This document shows positions 1 to 5,251 of a stretch of 5,251 bases of DNA, piece by piece. The translations under genes were made by a program, and so were the position numbers. Origin of the DNA: Hyphomicrobiales bacterium (GTDB taxonomy: Bacteria; Pseudomonadota; Alphaproteobacteria; Rhizobiales; Aestuariivirgaceae); assembly GCA_025356765.1 (NCBI GenBank), contig JANXRO010000252.1:1-5251 (forward strand). Direction: 5' to 3'. Under the pieces are notes generated by a model. That model searched no databases and was not told the DNA's origin. It saw only the letters and a program-made list of their open reading frames with translations. Numbering within the stretch: position 1 is the stretch's first letter; each line of letters begins with the position of its first letter.

Positions 1-110
1 CTTTGCGATGATAATGGCGTAACGCGAGTCACCATGCGCTTGCCGCCCACATCTTCCATTTTTGAAATCAACAAATGTTGCGCGGCATTGGCAGCAACTT
101 GCGGAGAATG
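1..110 (-). pseudogene. recN: Inverted duplicate fragment of recN (likely artefact)
   Basis: Read on the - strand from about 110 down to 1, this stretch encodes HSPQVAANAAQH and continues through LLISKMEDVGG and TRVTPLSSQ, the same RecN C-terminal segment as on the + strand. It reaches further towards the RecN N-terminus than the + copy: bases 90-106 supply the codons for PQVAA, which the + copy lacks. Bases 107-110 (AATG) fit both copies: they complete a His-Ser pair expected from the family motif on the - strand and begin the Asn-Ala codons on the + strand. The fragment has no start or stop and is cut by the window edge. It should not be annotated as a second gene. Confidence 0.8.
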
Positions 111-195
111 CCGCGCAACATTTGTTGATTTCAAAAATGGAAGATGTGGGCGGCAAGCGCATGGTGACTCGCGTTACGCCATTATCATCGCAAAG
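1..195. repeat. Perfect 89-bp inverted repeat with 17-nt spacer, probable contig-end fold-back
   Basis: Bases 1-89 are the exact reverse complement of 107-195, with every position pairing (i with 196-i); bases 90-106 are the spacer. The right arm lies inside the recN reading frame and continues smoothly into ligA, so it is the genuine locus. The left arm is an inverted copy of the same coding sequence. A perfect repeat of coding DNA that begins exactly at the first base of the window is typical of a template-switch chimera from amplification or library preparation, or of an assembly fold-back. A real inverted duplication or a hairpin chromosome end would look the same but would break recN, so I consider both much less likely. 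Confidence 0.97.
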
Positions 196-289
196 CCGCC
201 GCGAAGAATTGGCGCGCATGCTTTCAGGCGCAAAGGTAACAGATTCTGCTCGGGCACAAGCTGAAGAATTGTTGGCAGGCCGTGGATGA
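107..289 (+). CDS. recN: DNA repair protein RecN, C-terminal end (5' truncated)
   Basis: This is the last 60 residues of RecN, an SMC-like ATPase of double-strand-break repair that acts in the cytoplasm on DNA ends and cooperates with RecA. The visible segment has the family's C-terminal layout: AAQHLLISK (a strand after the PQVA motif), a Gly-Gly turn, TRVTPL, then the helical tail with EELARMLSGAKVTDSARAQAEELL, closely resembling the end of known RecN proteins. The frame stays open upstream to an ATG at 62, but bases before 107 belong to the inverted copy and read as nonsense for RecN, so that ATG is not a real start. The full gene is normally about 550 codons, so roughly 490 are missing. 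The TGA stop overlaps the ATG of ligA by 4 bp. The recN-ligA order is familiar in Alphaproteobacteria and supports the call. Confidence 0.87.
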   Translation, partial: NAAQHLLISKMEDVGGKRMVTRVTPLSSQSRREELARMLSGAKVTDSARAQAEELLAGRG

Positions 290-2355
290 GCCGCAAGGAC
301 GCTGAGGCCGAACACGCAAAATTAAACGCTGAAATCGCTGCCCATGATTTGGCCTATCATCAAAATGATGCGCCCACCATTTCAGACGCGGATTATGACG
401 CGTTACGCAAGCGCCTGTTAGATCTTGAAAGCCATTATCCCGCGCTGGCTAAAACGTCCGTGTTACAAAAAGTGGGTGCGGCGCCATCTGGCAAGTTTGC
501 AAAGGTGCAACACCAGGTTCCTATGTTGTCGTTGGCCAATGGTTTTGCCGATGATGATGTGATTGAATTTTTAGGTCGCATCAAAAGGTTTTTGAACCTG
601 CCCGAAGATGCGGCCCTGGACATGACGGCCGAACCCAAAATTGATGGGCTTTCCATGGCACTTCGCTATGAAAATCGAAAGCTGGTGCAAGCGGCCACGC
701 GTGGTGATGGGGCAACGGGTGAAAATGTAACCGCCAATATTTTAACCGTTAAAAACATTCCGCATACGTTGCCCCTATCTGCGCCTGATTTGATCGAGGT
801 GCGTGGCGAAATATACATGTCTTCCAATGACTTCGCGGCGTTGAATGAGAAATTGATTCAAGATGGCGAAAAGCCCTTGGCCAATCCGCGCAATGGTGCG
901 GCTGGCTCACTTCGCCAGCAAGACCCGAATATTACAGCAGCACGGCCTTTGAAGTTTTTTGCCTATGCGTGGGGTTCCGCGGCAAAACTTCCAGCTGATA
1001 CACAATGGGGCGTGGTGCAGGCGTTCAAATCTTGGGGATTGCCCGTTAATCCGCTGATGGTTTTGTGCCATTCAGCCAAAGATCTTTTGGCGCATTATCG
1101 TGCCATCGAAGCGCAACGTTCTACATTGGGTTATGACATTGACGGCGTGGTTTATAAATTGAATGATTTGGCATTGCAGGCGCGGCTTGGATTTGTTTCA
1201 CGTTCGCCGCGCTGGGCCTTGGCGCATAAGTTTTCGGCTGAACAGGCAACAACACGTCTTGAAGGCATTGATATTCAAATTGGCCGCACCGGGGCTTTAA
1301 CGCCCGTGGCGCGGCTTAAGCCTGTCACCGTTGGTGGCGTTGTGGTGGCCAATGCCACGCTTCACAACGAAGATGAGATTGCGCGTAAAGATGTGCGCAT
1401 TGGCGACATGGTTATTGTGCAACGGGCCGGTGATGTTATCCCGCAAATTGTGGGCGTGTCTTTGCGCGGTGTGGGTGCAGTTCCTTATGGATTTCCAAAG
1501 ATCTGCCCAGCTTGTGGAAGCCATGCGGAACGTGAAGATCGCGGTTCAGGTAAATCAGATGCCGTGCGCCGTTGCACGGGCGGATTGATTTGCCCCGCAC
1601 AACGCGTGGAACGCCTGAAGCATTTTGCATCGCGCAACGCCTTTGACATTGAAGGTTTGGGCGACAAAATTATTGAAGAATTTTATGCCGATGGATTGAT
1701 TGCAGCACCGCAAGATATTTTCACATTGCAGGCGCGTGACGCGCGATCAGTGAAAAAATTAAACCAGCGAGAAGGCTGGGGCCAATCCAGTGTTGCCAAT
1801 CTTTTCGCGGCGATTGAAGCAAGGCGAGAGATTGCTTTAGATCGGTTTATCTTCGCCTTGGGCATTCGCCACGTGGGGGAAACCACGGCGCGGGTTTTGG
1901 CCAGAACCTATCAATCAGCCGAGCATTTACGTGACCAGATGAAGCTTGCAGGCTTGAGCGACGAAAATGATGCGCGGCATGAGTTAGGCGCTGTTGATGG
2001 CGTGGGCAGCATTGTGGCCGAAGCCGTGATTGATTTTTTCCACGAAGAACACAATATCCAGATCTTCGATGCGTTGTTGGCAGAAGTGAAACCGCAACCA
2101 CTTGCGGCCGTTGCATCATCATCGCCCGTATCTGGTAAAACCGTTGTGTTTACGGGCGCACTGGAACGGATGACGCGTGAAGAAGCCAAGGCCATGGCCG
2201 AGCGGCTGGGTGCCAAAGTTTCAGGATCAGTGTCAAAGAAAACAGATTTGCTGGTGGCCGGGCCCGGTGCTGGGTCAAAGCTGAAGGATGCCGAAAAATT
2301 TGGCGTGGAAGTGATTGACGAAAACGCGTGGTTTGAACGCGTAGGCCTTAATTGA
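286..2355 (+). CDS. ligA: NAD+-dependent DNA ligase LigA
   Basis: LigA seals nicks between 3'-OH and 5'-phosphate ends using NAD+, joining Okazaki fragments and finishing repair; it is essential in most bacteria. All family domains are visible in order. Domain Ia (about 1-65) has the NMN-binding pattern with Y24, H25, D34 and Y37. The adenylation domain has the nucleotidyl-lysine motif KIDG with K118, then TRGDG at 138-142, EVRGE at 171-175, NPRNGAAGSLR at 200-210, DGVVYK at 286-291 and HKF at 314-316. An OB fold follows (about 318-396, with QIGRTGALTPVA). The zinc finger uses C407, C410, C430 and C436. Helix-hairpin-helix repeats cover about 445-590, and a BRCT domain with W682 covers about 614-689. 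The length of 689 is normal and no domain is broken. The ATG overlaps the recN stop in ATGA; only a weak AGG lies upstream, suggesting translational coupling. Confidence 0.98.
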   Translation: MSRKDAEAEHAKLNAEIAAHDLAYHQNDAPTISDADYDALRKRLLDLESHYPALAKTSVLQKVGAAPSGKFAKVQHQVPMLSLANGFADDDVIEFLGRIKRFLNLPEDAALDMTAEPKIDGLSMALRYENRKLVQAATRGDGATGENVTANILTVKNIPHTLPLSAPDLIEVRGEIYMSSNDFAALNEKLIQDGEKPLANPRNGAAGSLRQQDPNITAARPLKFFAYAWGSAAKLPADTQWGVVQAFKSWGLPVNPLMVLCHSAKDLLAHYRAIEAQRSTLGYDIDGVVYKLNDLALQARLGFVSRSPRWALAHKFSAEQATTRLEGIDIQIGRTGALTPVARLKPVTVGGVVVANATLHNEDEIARKDVRIGDMVIVQRAGDVIPQIVGVSLRGVGAVPYGFPKICPACGSHAEREDRGSGKSDAVRRCTGGLICPAQRVERLKHFASRNAFDIEGLGDKIIEEFYADGLIAAPQDIFTLQARDARSVKKLNQREGWGQSSVANLFAAIEARREIALDRFIFALGIRHVGETTARVLARTYQSAEHLRDQMKLAGLSDENDARHELGAVDGVGSIVAEAVIDFFHEEHNIQIFDALLAEVKPQPLAAVASSSPVSGKTVVFTGALERMTREEAKAMAERLGAKVSGSVSKKTDLLVAGPGAGSKLKDAEKFGVEVIDENAWFERVGLN

Positions 2356-3053
2356 CAACCGCTGCAAAATCTTTCGCGTCTGAATTTCGCGCCGGTTTTA
2401 TTGACATGGCGCCGATGCTTTTGGCCTATGCGCCTGTGGCCATGTTGTGGGGGGCTTCTGCCGCGGGCAAGGGATTTTCAGTTCTTGAAGCATTCTTGAT
2501 GAGTGCTTTGGTCTATGCAGGCGCATCACAATTTGTGGCAATTGATATGTGGCGAGAGCCATTGCCGATTGTGTTGATGATCGTCACTATCTTTATCGTG
2601 AACCTGCGGCATATGCTTTATGCGGCTTCGATTTCGCGATCGATGGGCGAGATTAAACCGAGCCTTCATCCGTTTTTGATTTATGTGCTAACGGATGAGG
2701 CTTGGGCCATTGCTGAACGGCGAGCTTTAAAAGGGCCGTTGAGTTTGGGTTATTACGTGGGCGTTGCGGTGCCGTTGTGGCCCACTTGGTTTATCTTTTC
2801 AGCCATTGGTGCATTTGTGGGCAAGGACTTGGGCGACCCTGTGGTGATTGGTTTGGATTTTGCCTTTGCCGCAATGTTCATTTCAATCTTGATGGGGTTT
2901 TGGAAAGGCCCGCGCACCGGCGCTGTGATTGCTGTCAGCGGTGCTGTGGCCGCGTTGGCCAAGTATTTTATTGCTGGCGGCTGGTATATTTTATTGGGTG
3001 GCCTAGCTGGCGTTGCAGCAGCTGCGGCACTTCACAGCGAGGATGAGAAATGA
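2352..3053 (+). CDS. azlC: AzlC family protein, large subunit of branched-chain amino acid exporter
   Basis: This is the large membrane subunit of the AzlCD-type exporter, which in characterised members moves branched-chain amino acids or their analogues out across the inner membrane together with AzlD. The 233-residue protein has about six to seven hydrophobic segments and the family signatures VYAGASQFVA (54-63), NLRHMLYAAS (84-93) and LTDEAW (113-118). The start is chosen as TTG, which overlaps the ligA TGA by 4 bp (TTGA). The first ATG, at 2406, would remove the conserved amphipathic start (FRAGFIDMAP, 12-21), so the TTG or a start very near it is preferred. A weak GTAGG lies 6 nt upstream of the TTG. 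The gene ends in a 4-bp overlap with azlD, as expected for a two-subunit transporter. The substrate cannot be read from sequence; branched-chain amino acid export is the family default. Confidence 0.93.
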   Translation: MTTAAKSFASEFRAGFIDMAPMLLAYAPVAMLWGASAAGKGFSVLEAFLMSALVYAGASQFVAIDMWREPLPIVLMIVTIFIVNLRHMLYAASISRSMGEIKPSLHPFLIYVLTDEAWAIAERRALKGPLSLGYYVGVAVPLWPTWFIFSAIGAFVGKDLGDPVVIGLDFAFAAMFISILMGFWKGPRTGAVIAVSGAVAALAKYFIAGGWYILLGGLAGVAAAAALHSEDEK

Positions 3054-3367
3054 ACGGCCTCTTCACCCTCCATTGGACGTGGTTGCTGGCCATCATTGGC
3101 ATGGGGCTTGCCACTTATACCACGCGCATTTCAGGCCTGTTGTTAATGCGCGGCGTGGTGGTTGAAGGGCGCTTGAAAGCCGCTTTGGATGCTGTGCCGC
3201 CGTCGGTGTTGATGGCGGTGATCACACCCACAGTGTTGATGACAGGCAAGGCCGAAAGCCTTGCGGCCATTGCAACAGCCTTGGCCGCATTTTTACGCGC
3301 ACCCTTGTTGGTGACAATTCTGGTGGGCATGGTGTCAGTTGTGGGTTTGCGCTGGCTTGGTTTTTAA
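3050..3367 (+). CDS. azlD: AzlD family protein, small subunit of branched-chain amino acid exporter
   Basis: This small integral membrane protein of 105 residues, a typical AzlD length, is the obligate partner of AzlC. Hydrophobic segments lie near 10-33, 50-64 and 70-105. The family signatures are TYTTRISGLLLM (22-33), where the TRISG core is characteristic, and the motif DAVPPSVLMAVITP (47-60). The ATG overlaps the azlC TGA in ATGA and is preceded by GAGG at 3039-3042 with a 7-nt spacer, a good ribosome-binding site. It is the last gene of the forward block. Its stop is only 8 bp from the stop of the convergent ThDP enzyme gene. Confidence 0.93.
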   Translation: MNGLFTLHWTWLLAIIGMGLATYTTRISGLLLMRGVVVEGRLKAALDAVPPSVLMAVITPTVLMTGKAESLAAIATALAAFLRAPLLVTILVGMVSVVGLRWLGF

Positions 3368-3369
3368 CC

Positions 3370-3389
3370 GGGGCTTTAAAGTGTGCCCC
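3370..3389. terminator. Weak candidate bidirectional stem-loop between convergent genes
   Basis: GGGGC at 3370-3374 can pair with GCCCC at 3385-3389 across a 10-nt loop. It sits at the convergent azlD/ThDP-enzyme junction, and its right part lies inside the last codons of the ThDP enzyme. There is no following T-run on the + strand. On the - strand the stem is followed by an AT-rich stretch containing TTAAAAA rather than a T tract. The position is right for a shared terminator but the structure is poor, so this is only a candidate. Confidence 0.25.
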
Positions 3390-5007
3390 TTGCTGACAAA
3401 GCGAACGCACTCGATTTCACGTGCAGCACGGCAGCGCCTGAGGAATTTAAAAACTCACTGACGATTTTTTCAATATCGTCACCCATTTTCAAGCTGAAAG
3501 AATGTGCGCCGAAAGACGTGGCCCAAGCCGCAAAATCAGGGTTGACCAAATTGGTGCCAGACACGCGGCCCGCAAAGTTTTTTTCCTGGTGCGAGCGGAT
3601 GGTGCCATAAATTCCATTATCAGAAATGACGATTTTTGGGCTGGCGCCAAAGGCCATGGCGGTGGCCAGTTCTTGGCCTGTCATCAACACGCCGCCATCG
3701 CCCACAAAGCAAATTACGGTTCTATTTGGTGCGTTCAAGCTGGCGGCAACGGCAGCAGGAACGCCATAACCCATGGCCCCCACAATACCACCCAACAGGA
3801 GGTTTCTGGGCGTCAGCAACCAATGCCGATGAACCCAGGTTGACATGTTACCAGCGTCCGTCGTGACGATAGCATTGGGTGGAGCAAGCTTGGCCAACGC
3901 CATTGTCACCCTGCCAAAATCAACACCGTCTGAGGGTTCAGGCGACACAAATTTCTGCGCGCTAAGCGTTGCTGCATGCACCGACGAAATCCAGCGTTCA
4001 CGCGCGGCGGGAGCAACGCGGGTTGAATTGGCCAAAGCGGCCAACACATCTGTTGGATTAGCAATCAAGCCAAAATCTGCCCTTGTCACGCGGCCAATGG
4101 GTTGGCCATCAGGATAAATATGCACCAAGGTTTGCGTAGGGTGGGGCGCTTGGGGAAGCGTGTAACTGAGTGATGCAACATCGCCCAACCTTGTTCCCGC
4201 TGCGATGATCAGATCAGCTTTGCTTAAAATTTCGCGCTGGGCTGGCAAGGTTCCAAAATCCAAATGGCCCGCATAGAGGTCTGATCCATTGTCAAACACA
4301 TCCTGGTTTTTCCAGGTCAGCGCCACGGGCACGCGCTGGGCCGAAGCAAATTTTGCCAGCGCATCAGCACCTTTTTCTCCGCGCAAAACACCACCCGCAA
4401 TCAGCAAGGGCCTTTCTGCCTGCAAAATCATTTCCTGCAATTGGTCAATATGCGCCGCTGAAGCTCCTAAATTGGGCAAGGGATAGGTGAACGCTTCGGC
4501 TTCACCAATCTCATCACGCAACATATCTTCAGGCAGTGGCAATATCACGGGCCCGGGCACACCCTCAGTTGCCAAGCGAAATGAGCGGGGTAGCATTTCG
4601 GGTAAGCGGCTGGCATCACTCAGTTCAAAAACACCTTTGGCAAAGCTGCCAAACACAGCCGCATAATCCATTTCCTGAAACACGAAGCGATATTTTTCAT
4701 CACGCGCCACTTGGCCAATCATCACAATCAAAGGCACTGCATCTTGCTCGGCCATATGCACAGCAATGGAAACATTGGTAGCACCAGGCCCACGGCTGAC
4801 CAACACCACACCGGGCACGCCCGTCATGCGGGCTTCGGCCACAGCCATGAACCCTGCACCCCCTTCGTGGCGGCAAATGATAACATCAATGCCGCTGTGG
4901 TAAAGCGCATCCAACAAAGCCAAATAGCTTTCGCCCGGAACGCAATACACGCGTTTCACGCCATGGGCTTTTAAACTGGCAACAATAAAATCAGCGGCGC
5001 GCATCAT
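3376..5007 (-). CDS. Thiamine-diphosphate-dependent enzyme, acetolactate synthase-like
   Basis: This 543-residue protein has the three-domain fold of the acetolactate synthase/pyruvate oxidase superfamily, whose members decarboxylate 2-keto acids through a thiamine-diphosphate carbanion. The Pyr domain (about 1-165) holds the cofactor-activating glutamate E48 in CRHEGGAGFMA, followed by SRGPGATN (71-78) and FQEMD (110-114). The central domain (about 190-325) has LLIAGG and IIAAGTRLGD. The PP domain (about 365-535) has GAMGYGVPAA and the metal/ThDP motif GDG (436-438) ending in SDN with N464, then GIYGTIR. It is somewhat shorter than typical IlvB. The motifs do not fix the substrate, and no small IlvH-type subunit gene is nearby, so I give no symbol. 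Two ATGs in tandem (5005-5007 and 5002-5004) follow GAGGG at 5011-5015; spacing is 3 nt to the first and 6 nt to the second, so the second, giving 542 residues, may be the real start. The gene converges on azlD. Confidence 0.92.
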   Translation of the reverse strand: MMRAADFIVASLKAHGVKRVYCVPGESYLALLDALYHSGIDVIICRHEGGAGFMAVAEARMTGVPGVVLVSRGPGATNVSIAVHMAEQDAVPLIVMIGQVARDEKYRFVFQEMDYAAVFGSFAKGVFELSDASRLPEMLPRSFRLATEGVPGPVILPLPEDMLRDEIGEAEAFTYPLPNLGASAAHIDQLQEMILQAERPLLIAGGVLRGEKGADALAKFASAQRVPVALTWKNQDVFDNGSDLYAGHLDFGTLPAQREILSKADLIIAAGTRLGDVASLSYTLPQAPHPTQTLVHIYPDGQPIGRVTRADFGLIANPTDVLAALANSTRVAPAARERWISSVHAATLSAQKFVSPEPSDGVDFGRVTMALAKLAPPNAIVTTDAGNMSTWVHRHWLLTPRNLLLGGIVGAMGYGVPAAVAASLNAPNRTVICFVGDGGVLMTGQELATAMAFGASPKIVISDNGIYGTIRSHQEKNFAGRVSGTNLVNPDFAAWATSFGAHSFSLKMGDDIEKIVSEFLNSSGAAVLHVKSSAFALSARGTL

Positions 5008-5051
5008 CTTCCCTCAAAACAGAATATCTGTTTTGCCGGGAAGATCAGCGC
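4999..5051 (-). promoter_or_regulatory. Hairpin enclosing the RBS and start codons of the ThDP enzyme (possible translational control or operator)
   Basis: On the - strand, the leader folds into an interrupted hairpin. The top stem is the perfect 9-bp pair CAAAACAGA / TCTGTTTTG (5027-5035 with 5015-5023) around a 3-nt loop. After a small 2x1 internal loop comes an 8-bp stem, ATCTTCCC / GGGAAGAT (5038-5045 with 5006-5013). After a 2x3 internal loop comes a 4-bp GCGC stem (5048-5051 with 4999-5002). The 3' arm contains the Shine-Dalgarno GAGGG (5011-5015), both ATGs and part of the third codon. The 21-bp core palindrome (5015-5035) could instead be a repressor operator in DNA. The pairing is seen directly; the regulatory role is inferred. 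Confidence 0.55.
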
Positions 5052-5064
5052 TTGTCGAGGGCAG

Positions 5065-5251
5065 CTAGTTCATTGCTGTGATACCAGCGGCGGCTGCCTT
5101 TTTATACCATTCATCGGCTTTGGCGGGGTCTGGCTGCAGGCCTTCGATTTTTAATTCCGCAAATATTTTGGGGTCATACGTACGCGCCACGCCGAATGTG
5201 CCCTTGGCGTTGCCTAAGCTTGAGGCTTGTAAATAAAACTGCCGCGCTGAG
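5065..5251 (-). CDS. Sel1/TPR-like repeat protein, C-terminal end (5' truncated by window edge)
   Basis: On the - strand an open frame enters at 5251 and stops at TAG (5065-5067), giving 61 residues. It shows the Sel1 helix-turn-helix repeat pattern twice: ARQFYLQASSLGNAKG, then an insertion with RTYDPKIF, then GLQPDPAKADEWYKKAAAAG, matching the usual form in which A..WY..AA..G closes each repeat. Sel1 proteins are alpha/alpha solenoids that mediate protein-protein contacts; this type, with TYDP and PDP spacer motifs, is common in alphaproteobacterial envelope or secreted repeat proteins. Most of the protein lies outside the window, so signal peptide and function cannot be judged. The 57-nt gap to the downstream ThDP enzyme start allows, but does not prove, co-transcription. 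Confidence 0.78.
   Translation of the reverse strand, partial: SARQFYLQASSLGNAKGTFGVARTYDPKIFAELKIEGLQPDPAKADEWYKKAAAAGITAMN

Noticed and set aside
1..195. Inverted repeat as transposon ends, attenuator or natural regulatory hairpin
   Set aside because: Both arms and the spacer are recN coding sequence. There is no transposase, target-site duplication or promoter context, and 89 perfect pairs is far beyond an attenuator.
34..264. Open frames at 34-264 and the upstream part of 62-289 as small genes
   Set aside because: They cross the fold-back junction, so their N-terminal halves are translations of inverted recN. Only 107-289 in the second frame is real coding sequence.
1911..2216. 101-codon open frame on the - strand inside ligA
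   Set aside because: It is antisense to the well-conserved HhH and BRCT region of LigA and has no recognisable protein features.
2777..3046. 89-codon + strand open frame inside azlC
   Set aside because: It is an alternative frame of azlC rich in Cys, Trp and Arg, without any motif.
3502..3843. 113-codon + strand open frame inside the ThDP enzyme gene
   Set aside because: It is opposite strongly conserved ThDP-binding codons, its composition is erratic, and it has no family features. It is a shadow of the real gene.
5006..5045. Hairpin upstream of the ThDP enzyme as an intrinsic terminator of the Sel1-like gene
   Set aside because: No T-run follows the stem on either strand, the top stem is AT-rich, and the 3' arm is occupied by the RBS and start codon of the next gene.
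5020..5064. Sigma70-type promoter for the ThDP enzyme in the 57-nt gap
   Set aside because: A TCGACA (-35-like) and a TATTCT (-10-like) occur on the - strand, but the spacer is about 26 nt, far from the optimum near 17.

Overview
The window looks like a short piece of an alphaproteobacterial genome with balanced base composition, probably a whole small contig, because genes run off both ends. The assignment rests on protein character: the RecN tail and its HSPQVA-type motif, a 689-residue LigA, AzlC/AzlD, and a Sel1-type protein. The recN-ligA gene order fits that group. No rRNA or marker gene is present, so the taxonomy is an inference.

Left edge (1-195): a perfect 89-bp inverted repeat (1-89 against 107-195) with a 17-nt spacer. 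The right arm is the genuine 3' end of recN on the + strand. The left arm plus spacer is the same recN segment inverted; read on the - strand, even the spacer continues the RecN motif (HSPQVAANAAQH). This is most simply a fold-back or template-switch chimera at a contig end, not a biological hairpin.

Forward block (107-3367): recN (3' end only), ligA, azlC and azlD are packed with a 4-bp stop/start overlap at every junction (ATGA, TTGA, ATGA), so they should be co-transcribed and translationally coupled. recN and ligA belong to DNA repair and replication. azlC and azlD encode the two subunits of a branched-chain amino acid exporter. No functional link between the two pairs is evident beyond shared expression.

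Reverse block (5251-3376): the C-terminal end of a Sel1/TPR-like repeat protein, a 57-nt gap, then a 543-residue thiamine-diphosphate enzyme of the acetolactate synthase-like family. It converges on azlD with only 8 bp between stop codons. The 57-nt gap holds a long interrupted hairpin whose 3' arm contains the Shine-Dalgarno sequence and both candidate AUG codons of the ThDP enzyme. This possible translational switch, or operator, is the most interesting biological signal here.

I see no mobile element, CRISPR array, tRNA, rRNA or clear promoter, and no convincing new defence or metabolic system. Apart from the left-edge artefact and the 57-nt gap, the window is almost entirely coding.
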